From Hungatella effluvii (GTDB lineage Bacteria > Bacillota > Clostridia > Lachnospirales > Lachnospiraceae): a stretch of 64,000 nt of DNA. Positions 17,451 through 25,691 of the stretch are shown here, piece after piece; the stretch's first letter is position 1, and each line of letters begins with the position of its first letter. Position numbers and translations under genes: made by a program. Location: assembly GCF_003201875.1 (NCBI RefSeq), contig NZ_QJKD01000002.1, forward strand, positions 372,001 through 436,000, in the 5' to 3' direction. Under the pieces are notes generated by a model. It was given only the letters and a program-made list of their open reading frames with translations. It was not told where the DNA came from and did no database searches.

Positions 17451-17560
17451 ATGTGCACAAATTTATGAGGCGTACACGGCGTGTACGTTGAATAAATTTG
17501 TGTGCATATGGCGGAAAATCAGCCACAAAGATGAGTGCAAAGGAGTTTCTGAGAGTGCTC
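17398..17560. mobile_element. 163-bp palindromic miniature element (MITE-like), family A
   Basis: The whole segment is an imperfect palindrome. The left end GAGTACTCTCGGAAACTCC pairs with the right end (17541-17560), and the centre is CGTACAC-GGC-GTGTACG at 17471-17487. AATAA flanks it on both sides (17393-17397 and 17561-17565), as expected of a 5-bp target duplication. It encodes no protein. Its right end supplies the stop-codon region of the SWIM gene. A second partial left end is at 17236-17288 and a solo end at 11843. Confidence 0.85.
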
Positions 17561-19046
17561 AATAAAGCAGACGTACGACAGCCTGATCTGTGATGACAGC
17601 ATGCGGGTGCAGACAAATGGCATGAAGTTCTGTGCTGTACCATAAGACACCGAAAAGTACCTGATTTTCTAAAAACCCGGGATCGGGAAGCTGGGTAAGT
17701 CTGAACACACCTGGCTGGTCGCCGGGGCGGTCCGCCAGCCTGATGGTAGTATTGTCGTGGTCCATCAGTCCCAAGGTGGTCTCATCAGTAAGTTCTTCGG
17801 CACTATGACCAATCAGAGCATAAGAAAGCAGACAGCCGTACCGTCCGGAGGAGAGTGTATTTTTCAGTTCATTTTTGGCAGTCTTAACCGCTTCTTTGAC
17901 GGATGCACAGGCATGGGCCCGGACTTCACTCATAACGGCACTGGTGACCGGTTCGAATTCCTGACGGTCCCAGCGAATCCGGCGGTTTCCCGTACCCGGA
18001 TAGTAGGAGAGGCAGGGAACCCGCACCATGTCGGATACCGAATCTTCTTCCTTTACATATTTTAATGCCTTCAGCGGGCGATAATGACAGGTGACGGAAA
18101 GCTCTCCGCTGTCTAAGTCGATCCACCAGCCCTGGTCCACCAGTTCTTTTCGGGCCATGTCGCAGGATTCCTGGAAGGAAAGCTGCAGGAGACGAGCGTT
18201 CTCCTTCTTTAAGCCCAGTTCATTTAAACGGTCAAGTGTCCAGATTCCGCCAAGTTCCTCGTAAAGGACGCTGTTCTCGTCTTCCACATTTCCCTGTTCC
18301 AGCTTCTCGGTCAGCCATGCTCTGGATTTCCGGATCAATGCGCGCAGCCGTACCAGCGTTCCGGCGGATTCAGCGATACCTCTTTCCCGAATGCCGTTTT
18401 CCACGCCTGCCTTTTCCAGATCCTGCATTTGCAGAATGAGCGTGCGGATCAGGCGCTCCGGGCCGGGCAGATAGTAGTCACCAAGCTGCTTTGCCAGATC
18501 CTGATACGTCTTTAAGGAACTGCCTTTTAATGTGGCAAGTCCGGCGTCCAGAAGTTCATTTACCATGGATTCCGCCATGGCGAGGCCGTCCAGCTGTTTT
18601 TTCAGTTTCTTTGTGCGGGCTGCAAGACTCGCTGGTTTTGAAGCTTTCGTGGACTTCTTTGTCTCACCGTCCGTGCGGCCTTTCTCTTCTTTTTTCTCCT
18701 CGCGGGCCTCTTTCCTGGCGCGTTTGTCGAGGATGGTCTGCGGAATCTCACAAGTTTCCCACGGCTCATCTTCCAAAAGCCTAAGCATCAGAGCCAGGCC
18801 ATGTTTACAGGGAAACTGACGGCTGGGACAGCTGCAGCGGCAGACAGGCGCTGCTTCATCTATGAAATCGACGGATACGCTGTAAACGGAACTTCCGCTT
18901 CCCTTGCAGTCTCCCATGTAAAAGGTGTCGTCGGCGGAGCGGGCCAGGTGTGTAAATCCGCCGCTCTTTACAATCTTCTTTGCATTGGCCACAGCACTCG
19001 CGTTCGGCGCCATGGCTGCGATCTGTTGTTCGGTCAGATGCTTCAT
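17559..19046 (-). CDS. SWIM zinc-finger protein
   Basis: A 495-residue protein. The SWIM motif is near the N terminus: C71-S-C73, then C80-K-H82 in CRCSCPSRQFPCKHGLAL, the CxC-x(n)-CxH zinc ligand pattern. A strongly charged Lys/Glu linker covers residues about 105-140, then a long helical region. SWIM domains bind DNA or protein. ATG 19046 has AGGAGG 8 bases upstream, and in-frame ATGs further up lack one. It is the first gene of the operon that continues with the HEAT-like, MoxR, DUF5682 and VWA genes. The TGA at 17559-17561 overlaps the end of the palindromic element, so the original C terminus may have been altered by insertion. Confidence 0.88.
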   Translation of the reverse strand: MKHLTEQQIAAMAPNASAVANAKKIVKSGGFTHLARSADDTFYMGDCKGSGSSVYSVSVDFIDEAAPVCRCSCPSRQFPCKHGLALMLRLLEDEPWETCEIPQTILDKRARKEAREEKKEEKGRTDGETKKSTKASKPASLAARTKKLKKQLDGLAMAESMVNELLDAGLATLKGSSLKTYQDLAKQLGDYYLPGPERLIRTLILQMQDLEKAGVENGIRERGIAESAGTLVRLRALIRKSRAWLTEKLEQGNVEDENSVLYEELGGIWTLDRLNELGLKKENARLLQLSFQESCDMARKELVDQGWWIDLDSGELSVTCHYRPLKALKYVKEEDSVSDMVRVPCLSYYPGTGNRRIRWDRQEFEPVTSAVMSEVRAHACASVKEAVKTAKNELKNTLSSGRYGCLLSYALIGHSAEELTDETTLGLMDHDNTTIRLADRPGDQPGVFRLTQLPDPGFLENQVLFGVLWYSTELHAICLHPHAVITDQAVVRLLY

Positions 19047-19599
19047 GATGCGGTCCTCCTGATTGGTAGATTCTTTTATTCCCGTGTCGCTGATATATGA
19101 GCCAGGCGGGCCTGTGCGTATGTCCGCAGCGGCTGCCATGAGAGGCTGATTCCATGGCGGTTGAGGCGGGAAATTAGCTGATCGTAATTTCGCTAATCAG
19201 TTTACTATGATAAGAGTATAGCATAACTTGATGCATTGGGGCAGAGGGGGAAGGGATTTTATCTGAAATTTATACAGTATAGAAATATTCGGATAGAATT
19301 ATGCTGTTAGAGATAGAAGAAAGAGAGGAGGCAGGAGGGGCTGATGGGGAGGGAGGGGAGCGCGGTGGAGATAAGATATATCTGATAGAATGGATATGAA
19401 TAAGAAGGGGCGTTGGAGCTGGAAATTAAAGAAACTTAGAGGCGAAGAGGAAAAGAGGCGAAGATGCAGAAAAGCAAAAAAAGCCGCAACACGGCAAGCT
19501 GATATGCACACTGTAATCGCTTTTGAAACGGCTGATCCGGTGTTACTGAACGAACCAGCCGCTGATTTACATACTTCATCAATGGCTCTTAAACAATAT
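19047..19599. other. Gene-poor interval with a G-rich tract
   Basis: No gene is supported in these 553 bases between the SWIM operon start and the 3' end of the HAD gene. The SWIM operon promoter should lie in about 19150-19260 on the minus strand. TATACT there is a possible -10, without a convincing -35. A purine-only tract at about 19308-19377 contains four G runs at 19337-19358 that could form a G-quadruplex. The open frame starting at 19390 runs antisense through the HAD gene and is not convincing. Confidence 0.6.
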
Positions 19600-20472
19600 T
19601 TAAAGTATTTCCCCAAACACATACTTCCGAATAGCCCAGGCCACGCCGTCTTCGGCGTTGGATTTCGTTACATATTTGGCCCTTTTACGGATACAGTCCA
19701 TAGAATTGCCCATAGCCACGGTCCAGCCGAATTCCGGAGTAAACATGGAGATGTCATTGTCGCTGTCGCCGAGAACCATGACGTCATCCAGGGAGATTCC
19801 CTTTGCCGCAGCGTAGGTCTTCAACGCGTTGCCCTTCTGGGCGGCAGTGTTGGTCAATTCTATATTATTGGGAAATGAAGAGGCAGCAGCTAAATCCGGG
19901 TAGTTGGTAAATGCCTCTTTCATGCGGATTACCAGATCGCAGTCTAAGTCGTTCCCACAGATTTTGTAGATATCCGCATCTGCGGGAATTTCACCCAAGT
20001 CCCGGACGAAGGTCATGGTATCCATGCGCTCTTTGGCGGCAGCCCGGATTTCGTCAGGAATTTCTCCCGAAAATGGGGCACGGCCATTTAAAAAGTCGTA
20101 AAGCTCCAGGATTTTTCTCTCCGGATCGGCAGTGGAGTAGCGGCCATGAGAGGTCAGAACATCCATAGCAGCCCCGAACTCTCCGAAAACGTGGCTGATA
20201 TCCTTTAAATTCTGTTTGTTCATTGGAAGATTCACCATTTGTGCTCCGGTCTGGTCATAAATGACGGCCCCGCTCAAACAGATATAGCCACAGGTAATGC
20301 CGCAGCTGTCCATCATTCCTTTTGCATCGTGGTGGTCACGGCCGCTGCAGATTAAAAATTCCACGCCATAGTCGGACAGGCGGTGAATCGCGTCGATATT
20401 GGCCTGAGAAATATTTGTATATGGGTCAAGAAGGGTGCCATCCATGTCGGAGGCAATCAGTCGAATGCTCAT
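19600..20472 (-). CDS. Cof-type HAD family phosphatase
   Basis: A 290-residue HAD hydrolase of the Cof/YidA type. Motif I is ASDMDGTLLD near the N terminus (nucleophile and general acid Asp), motif II is LICSGRD, and motif IV is VLGDSDNDISMF near residue 245, with the large cap domain between. These cytosolic enzymes dephosphorylate sugar phosphates, nucleotides or cofactors. The substrate cannot be told. ATG 20472 has AAAGGAG 9 bases upstream and is preferred over an in-frame ATG at 20523. It is divergent from the rfbC-like gene and seems to be a single-gene unit. Confidence 0.93.
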   Translation of the reverse strand: MSIRLIASDMDGTLLDPYTNISQANIDAIHRLSDYGVEFLICSGRDHHDAKGMMDSCGITCGYICLSGAVIYDQTGAQMVNLPMNKQNLKDISHVFGEFGAAMDVLTSHGRYSTADPERKILELYDFLNGRAPFSGEIPDEIRAAAKERMDTMTFVRDLGEIPADADIYKICGNDLDCDLVIRMKEAFTNYPDLAAASSFPNNIELTNTAAQKGNALKTYAAAKGISLDDVMVLGDSDNDISMFTPEFGWTVAMGNSMDCIRKRAKYVTKSNAEDGVAWAIRKYVFGEIL

Positions 20473-20641
20473 TGGTACATGCTCCTTTATTGGTAAATGC
20501 TGATAAATAAGATTCCTTTCCATAGCTTATACTAAAAAAAGATATTCGTCAATGAAGAAACTGGTTCTGGCCGCAGCCATAGAAAAAACAGATTACAATT
20601 CAGAGGCCGGCAGGGCCGTGAACGGCAGTAAAAAATAGTGC

Positions 20642-20672
20642 TTGACCGTGACCTGACGTCACCCTGTATACT
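20642..20672 (+). promoter_or_regulatory. Promoter with 19-base spacer and central dyad (MerR-type)
   Basis: TTGACC (20642-20647) and TATACT (20667-20672) are separated by 19 bases, GTGACCTGACGTCACCCTG. These contain the dyad GTGAC-N5-GTCAC. A long spacer with a dyad in it is the hallmark of MerR-family activated promoters. The next gene is the rfbC-like epimerase at 20755. No MerR gene is in the window. Confidence 0.55.
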
Positions 20673-20754
20673 CCAGTTAGCAGAGTAAATGGTTAGCCAC
20701 ATAAAGGGTTAGCTGAGTATAAGCCTGGCTATGTAAAAATCAGGAGGAAAAGGA

Positions 20755-21390
20755 ATGGGCGGTTTTAAGTTTGAACAGTGCGGGAACATAGAAGGGCTTT
20801 ATCTCGTGGAGCTTCAGGTGTTCTCGGATGAGAGAGGATATAACCTTGAGGCATACCATGCAGGCAGCTTCCGGGAGGCGGGGCTGGACATGGTATTTGT
20901 GCAGGACAATTTATCCATGTCTGCGAAGGGGACGCTCAGAGGGATGCATTTTCAAAAAAACTATCAACAGGGAAAGCTGGTCTGTGTCGTGAGCGGAGAG
21001 GTGTTTGACGCAGTGGTCGATATCAGAGAAGGCTCCAGGACGTATGGCCAGTGGTTCGGCACCGTACTTTCCGCAGAAAAGAAGAACATGCTGTATGTAC
21101 CGGAAGGCTTTGCACATGGCTTTCTGGTGCTTTCAGATACTGCTGTTTTTTCTTATAAGCTGTCCGATTATTACCACCCGGAGGATGAAAGCGGCATTCC
21201 GTGGAATGATAAAACCGTTGGAATCCGGTGGCCCATTCCGAAGGACATGACGATTCTAACCTCGGAACGGGACAGCCGCCATCCGGCTTTTGGTGAAGAA
21301 AGCGCTTTGAAGCCGAAAAAGAACCGGAATACAATGGAGGCGACGGTCCATGCAAATGTAATGGCTGAGACGAGTCGTGGCAGGATTTAG
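20755..21390 (+). CDS. rfbC: RmlC-like sugar 3,5-epimerase
   Basis: A 211-residue cupin of the dTDP-4-dehydrorhamnose 3,5-epimerase family: FSDERGYNLEAYH near the start, TLRGMHFQ with the catalytic His at about 63, AVVDIREGS, then YVPEGFAHGFLVLSD and YKLSDYYHPEDESGI. ATG 20755 has CAGGAGGAAAAGGA upstream. The classical role is dTDP-rhamnose synthesis, but no other rml gene is nearby. It heads a locus with rfbF, rfbG and rfbH, so it may instead epimerise a CDP-4-keto-3,6-dideoxyhexose, as in ascarylose-type pathways. The C-terminal 20 residues are a non-conserved tail. The fold is sure, the substrate is not. Confidence 0.88.
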   Translation: MGGFKFEQCGNIEGLYLVELQVFSDERGYNLEAYHAGSFREAGLDMVFVQDNLSMSAKGTLRGMHFQKNYQQGKLVCVVSGEVFDAVVDIREGSRTYGQWFGTVLSAEKKNMLYVPEGFAHGFLVLSDTAVFSYKLSDYYHPEDESGIPWNDKTVGIRWPIPKDMTILTSERDSRHPAFGEESALKPKKNRNTMEATVHANVMAETSRGRI

Positions 21391-21495
21391 AAATTCTTTC
21401 AAAATAATGAATAGGGTAGATTGTTTGAGGATGTTTATGGTATACTAGGAACACTTAGTGAGGCAGAAAACCACGCATAGAAAGAGTAAAATATA

Positions 21496-22278
21496 ATGAA
21501 GCCACATACATTTGCAGTCTGCGCATACCGCGATTCTCCATATTTAGAGGCGTGTATCCGTTCCCTGAAGGGGCAGAGCGTGCCGACGGATATTATTCTC
21601 TGTACTTCCACACCCAGCCCCTATATTATGGATATGGCGGACAAGTACGGCATTTCCGTTCATGTGCGCGAGGGAAAGAGCAGGATCATGGATGACTGGA
21701 ATTTTGCGTACCACATGGCAGATTCCCGTTTCGTGACCATTGCACATCAGGACGATATGTATCAGAAGGATTATGTAAAGCTGCTTCTGGAGTCCTGGAA
21801 GCGGTATCCCGATATGACGCTGTTTACCGGCGGGTATACGGTGGTGAAGAGGGATACGCTTGTAAAGTTTGAAAAAGTAGAGTTCATCAAGCGTTTTCTG
21901 CGGCTGCCGCTGCGGCTCCGTCCGCTCAGCCACCTGCGGGCTGTCAAGAGGAGCGTGCTGCTGTTCGGAAACTCCATCTGCTGTCCGGCATGTACGTACA
22001 ACAAGGAACTTCTGGGAGAACCGCTCTTTGATTCGCCGTACCAGTTCGCATTGGACTGGGACACACTGTGGAAGCTGGCGGGGCGAGGCGGCCGCTTTAT
22101 CTGCATAGAACGTCCGTTAATGTATTACCGGGTCCACGAGGAGGCCACAACGAAGGCCTGTATTAAGGACAACAGCCGGGCGCGGGAGGAAGCGGAGATG
22201 TTTGCAAAGATGTGGCCTAAGCCCGTTGTGAAGCTTCTCATGCATTATTACCGCAGAGCATATGAGGAATATGAATAA
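21496..22278 (+). CDS. GT2 family glycosyltransferase
   Basis: A 260-residue GT2 protein with a GT-A fold: a short N-terminal strand (TFAVCAYRDSPYLEACI), then TIAHQDDMYQKDY near residue 85, where QDD replaces the DxD metal motif, and FALDWDTLWKLAGRGGRFICI near residue 190. No membrane segment is present, so it acts in the cytosol, probably adding a sugar to a growing lipid-linked glycan. It lies between the epimerase and rfbF in the surface polysaccharide locus, 105 bases after the former. Donor and acceptor are unknown. Confidence 0.9.
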   Translation: MKPHTFAVCAYRDSPYLEACIRSLKGQSVPTDIILCTSTPSPYIMDMADKYGISVHVREGKSRIMDDWNFAYHMADSRFVTIAHQDDMYQKDYVKLLLESWKRYPDMTLFTGGYTVVKRDTLVKFEKVEFIKRFLRLPLRLRPLSHLRAVKRSVLLFGNSICCPACTYNKELLGEPLFDSPYQFALDWDTLWKLAGRGGRFICIERPLMYYRVHEEATTKACIKDNSRAREEAEMFAKMWPKPVVKLLMHYYRRAYEEYE

Positions 22279-22289
22279 AGAAATAGCCA

Positions 22290-22371
22290 CTCCACTAAGT
22301 TCGTGAAAGACCTCACTAAGTGGAGATGACATGTATCGCACGTAAGCGGCCAAAAGACGTCCGCTAAGTGC
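22290..22371 (+). promoter_or_regulatory. Two hairpins in the leader of rfbF
   Basis: Hairpin one has a 7-bp stem, CTCCACT (22290-22296) with AGTGGAG (22319-22325). Hairpin two pairs GCAC/GTGC and AGCGG/CCGCT across 22338-22371 and ends 7 bases before the AAGGAGG site at 22379. They may set translation of rfbF. No T run follows. Confidence 0.45.
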
Positions 22372-22393
22372 TCATAACAAGGAGGATATACAG

Positions 22394-23170
22394 ATGAAAG
22401 TAGTACTGCTGGCCGGTGGATTAGGAACCAGAATCAGCGAAGAAAGCCATTTAAAGCCGAAGCCCATGATCGAGATCGGGGGCAGGCCGATTTTATGGCA
22501 TATTATGAAATACTATTCCGAATTTGGTTTTCATGATTTTGTGATCTGCCTTGGATATAAACAGTATGTAGTGAAGGAGTTTTTTGCGGACTACTTCCTT
22601 CACACATCGGATGTGACCTTCGATCTTGCCAATAATAAGATGGAGGTTCATAATAACTATTCCGAACCATGGAAGGTAACTCTGGTAGACACGGGCTTAA
22701 ATACGATGACAGGCGGAAGAATCAAGCGGATTCAGCCGTATATCGGCGACGAGCCATTTATGATGACGTACGGCGACGGCGTGTGCACCGTGGATTTGAA
22801 TGCCCTCGTGAAGTTCCATAAGGAGCATGGAAAGACGGCCACCATGACGACGGTGAACATCGCACAGATGAAGGGGGTTCTGGACATCAGCGACGACAAC
22901 GCGGTCCGTTCCTTCCGCGAGAAGGATGAGAAGGACGCCAGCCTCATCAACGGCGGTTTCATGGTCCTGAATCCGGACATATTCTCCTATCTGGAGGATG
23001 ACACCACTGTATTTGAAAAAGAACCGCTGCAGCGTCTGGCGGCAGAGGGACAGCTGATGAGTTTCCATCACACCGGGTTCTGGCAGTGCATGGATACGCA
23101 GCGTGAGATGCAGAAACTGGAGGCCTTATGGCAGACAGGAGCAGCACCCTGGAAGATCTGGGAAAACTGA
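22394..23170 (+). CDS. rfbF: Glucose-1-phosphate cytidylyltransferase
   Basis: A 258-residue nucleotidyltransferase starting VVLLAGGLGTRISEE, with LKPKPMIEIGGRPILWHI and MMTYGDGVCTVDL, all typical of RfbF/AscA/DdhA. It makes CDP-glucose from CTP and glucose-1-phosphate in the cytosol, the first committed step to CDP-3,6-dideoxyhexoses. Length fits the family. AAGGAGG lies 8 bases before the ATG. rfbG and rfbH follow directly, giving the expected pathway order. A structured leader lies between it and the upstream glycosyltransferase gene. Confidence 0.96.
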   Translation: MKVVLLAGGLGTRISEESHLKPKPMIEIGGRPILWHIMKYYSEFGFHDFVICLGYKQYVVKEFFADYFLHTSDVTFDLANNKMEVHNNYSEPWKVTLVDTGLNTMTGGRIKRIQPYIGDEPFMMTYGDGVCTVDLNALVKFHKEHGKTATMTTVNIAQMKGVLDISDDNAVRSFREKDEKDASLINGGFMVLNPDIFSYLEDDTTVFEKEPLQRLAAEGQLMSFHHTGFWQCMDTQREMQKLEALWQTGAAPWKIWEN

Positions 23171-23190
23171 TACAGGAGAATAGAATTCAT

Positions 23191-24270
23191 ATGACAGAAT
23201 GGACAAAGGAAATGTGGCAGGAATTCTGCACATTTTATAAAGGAAAAAAAGTATTGGTGACAGGACACACCGGTTTTAAGGGCTCCTGGCTCGTCCGGAT
23301 GCTTGAGGAAGCAGGGGCAGCGGTGACGGGATACTCTTTGGAGCCGCCGACAGACCCCAGCCTCTTTTACGTCGCAGGGCTTCATAACACCATGGATTCG
23401 GTGATCGGGGATATCCGGGATCTGCCCCACCTGATGGAGGTGTTTGAGAGAACACAGCCGGAGCTGGTGTTTCATCTGGCGGCACAGCCCATCGTGCGGG
23501 ATTCCTATAAAGATCCCGTATATACGTACGAGACGAACGTGATGGGCACGGTTCACGTGCTGGAGTGTATCCGGAAGAATCCATGTGTGAAGTCATTTTT
23601 AAATGTGACCACGGACAAGGTATATGAAAACAGGGAATGGGAATACGGCTACCGGGAATGCGATCCCTTAGATGGATTTGACCCCTACTCCAACAGCAAA
23701 TCCTGTTCCGAGCTGGTGACACACAGCTACGCGAAGTCATTTTTTGCGGACGGCCATACAGCGGTGTCCACATCCCGGGCGGGGAATGTCATCGGCGGAG
23801 GTGATTTTGCCAACGACAGGATCATTCCCGACTGCATACGCGCGGCGACGGCCGGCAGAGAGATCGTAGTCAGAAATCCATATTCCACGCGGCCATACCA
23901 GCTGGTGCTGGAGCCGCTGGCGATTTATATGGCTATCGCCATGAAACAGTATGAAGATCTGAACTTTCAGGGATACTATAATGTGGGCCCGGACGACCGA
24001 GACTGCGTGACCACCGGTGAACTGGCGGATTTATTTACGGCTGCCTGGGGCGGCGGAATCACGTGGGTGAACCGGTATGACGGAGGCCCTCATGAGGCCA
24101 ATTTCCTGAAGCTGGACTGCTCCAAGATTAAAAAAACCTTTGGCTGGAGCCCCCGCTATGGCGTGAAAGAGGCCGTGGAGAAAACGGTGGAGTGGACAAA
24201 GGACTATCTGGCAGGTGAAGACATGCTGGCTGTGATGGACAGGCAGATTAAAGAATTTTTTGATTACTGA
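23191..24270 (+). CDS. rfbG: CDP-glucose 4,6-dehydratase
   Basis: A 359-residue extended short-chain dehydrogenase. The NAD-binding glycine motif is VTGHTGFKGSWL near residue 20, THE Thr of the active site is in NVTTDKVYEN, and the Tyr-Lys pair is in DPYSNSKSCSE. This set is specific to RfbG, which converts CDP-glucose to CDP-4-keto-6-deoxyglucose. The chosen ATG 23191 has CAGGAG upstream and gives the normal family length. An in-frame ATG at 23128 would overlap rfbF by 43 bases and add a non-conserved leader. It lies 20 bases after rfbF. Confidence 0.96.
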   Translation: MTEWTKEMWQEFCTFYKGKKVLVTGHTGFKGSWLVRMLEEAGAAVTGYSLEPPTDPSLFYVAGLHNTMDSVIGDIRDLPHLMEVFERTQPELVFHLAAQPIVRDSYKDPVYTYETNVMGTVHVLECIRKNPCVKSFLNVTTDKVYENREWEYGYRECDPLDGFDPYSNSKSCSELVTHSYAKSFFADGHTAVSTSRAGNVIGGGDFANDRIIPDCIRAATAGREIVVRNPYSTRPYQLVLEPLAIYMAIAMKQYEDLNFQGYYNVGPDDRDCVTTGELADLFTAAWGGGITWVNRYDGGPHEANFLKLDCSKIKKTFGWSPRYGVKEAVEKTVEWTKDYLAGEDMLAVMDRQIKEFFDY

Positions 24271-24298
24271 TCAACAACAGACTGAGAGGAAAGAAACA

Positions 24299-25645
24299 AT
24301 GTTTGAAAATAAGACAGAACAGGAAGCGAGACAGCAGATCCTGGACATGGTGGGAGCTTACTGCGATACCTACCATAATAAAAAGGAGCCATTTAAGGCG
24401 GGAGACAGGATTCCCTACGCGTCCCGTGTGTATGACAGAAATGAGATGGTGAATCTGGTAGACAGTTCCCTGGAATTCTGGCTGACTTCCGGCCGGTATA
24501 CGGATGAATTTGAAAAGGAGCTGGCCGGATATCTGGGTGTGAAGTACTGTTCTCTGGTGAATTCCGGATCTTCCGCGAACCTTGTGGCCTTTATGACACT
24601 GACGTCTCCGCTTCTTGGCGAACGCCGGGTGAAGCGCGGTGATGAGGTTATTACAGTGGCCGCCGGTTTCCCAACCACGGTGACGCCGCTCATCCAGTAC
24701 GGCGCTGTGCCGGTATTCGTGGATGTGACGATTCCGCAGTATAATATCGATGTGACGATGCTGGAGGAGGCGTACTCCGAGAAGACCAAAGCCGTGATGA
24801 TTGCCCATACCCTCGGCAATCCCTTCGATCTGGCGGCGGTGAAAGCATTCTGTGACCGCCATAATCTGTGGCTGGTGGAAGACAACTGCGACGCTCTTGG
24901 AACGAGATACACCATAGACGGACAGGAACGGCTGTCGGGCACCATCGGAGATATCGGTACCTCCAGCTTCTATCCGCCTCACCATATGACGATGGGAGAG
25001 GGCGGCGCCGTTTACACGAATCACCCGATGCTGAACAAGATCATCCGGTCCTTCCGTGACTGGGGCCGTGACTGCGTCTGCCCATCGGGAAGAGACAACA
25101 TGTGCGGTCACCGTTTCGACCGGCAGTTTGGCGAGCTTCCGCTGGGATACGACCATAAGTATGTTTACTCACACTTTGGGTACAACTTAAAGGCGACAGA
25201 CATGCAGGCAGCCATCGGATGTGCCCAGCTAAGGAAGTTCCCGACCTTTGTGGAACGCCGCCGCCATAATTTTGACCGGCTTCGTGCCGCGCTTTCAGCG
25301 GTGGAAGAGCAGCTGATCCTTCCGGAGCCGTGCCCGAATTCAAAGCCAAGCTGGTTCGGTTTTCTTATCACCTGCCGGGAAGGTGTGGACCGGAACGGAA
25401 TCGTGCAGTATGTGGAGTCGCACGGTGTGCAGACCAGAATGCTGTTTGCAGGCAATTTGACAAAGCATCCGTGCTTCGACGAGATGCGTGCGGAAAAGAC
25501 CGGATACCGGATCGTCGGAGAGTTAAAGAACACCGACCGGATTATGGCCGATACGTTCTGGATCGGAGTCTATCCGGGAATGACGGATGCGATGATTGAT
25601 TATATGGCCGAGACCATTATAGAAGCAGTAAAGAAAAACAGCTAA
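24299..25645 (+). CDS. rfbH: CDP-4-keto-6-deoxyglucose 3-dehydrase (E1), RfbH
   Basis: A 448-residue aminotransferase-fold enzyme. At the usual PLP lysine position the sequence is SSFYPPHHMTMGEGG, with His228-His229 instead of Lys, the hallmark of E1, which uses PMP for C-3 deoxygenation. Cysteines C259, C261 and C269 (DCVC to MCGH), with C197 upstream, fit the 2Fe-2S site. It acts with an E3 ferredoxin reductase, RfbI, which is not in this window. ATG 24299 has GAGGAAAG upstream and gives the family length. Product: a CDP-4-keto-3,6-dideoxyhexose, after reduction. Confidence 0.95.
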   Translation: MFENKTEQEARQQILDMVGAYCDTYHNKKEPFKAGDRIPYASRVYDRNEMVNLVDSSLEFWLTSGRYTDEFEKELAGYLGVKYCSLVNSGSSANLVAFMTLTSPLLGERRVKRGDEVITVAAGFPTTVTPLIQYGAVPVFVDVTIPQYNIDVTMLEEAYSEKTKAVMIAHTLGNPFDLAAVKAFCDRHNLWLVEDNCDALGTRYTIDGQERLSGTIGDIGTSSFYPPHHMTMGEGGAVYTNHPMLNKIIRSFRDWGRDCVCPSGRDNMCGHRFDRQFGELPLGYDHKYVYSHFGYNLKATDMQAAIGCAQLRKFPTFVERRRHNFDRLRAALSAVEEQLILPEPCPNSKPSWFGFLITCREGVDRNGIVQYVESHGVQTRMLFAGNLTKHPCFDEMRAEKTGYRIVGELKNTDRIMADTFWIGVYPGMTDAMIDYMAETIIEAVKKNS

Positions 25646-25691
25646 ACGAAAGAAGCCCGGATGTGGGGATTCATGGGGAGAAGGAAACCAA

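Noticed and set aside
19390..19878. 162-codon plus-strand frame
   Set aside because: Most of it is antisense to the HAD gene, it lacks a ribosome binding site, and its composition is that of a shadow frame.
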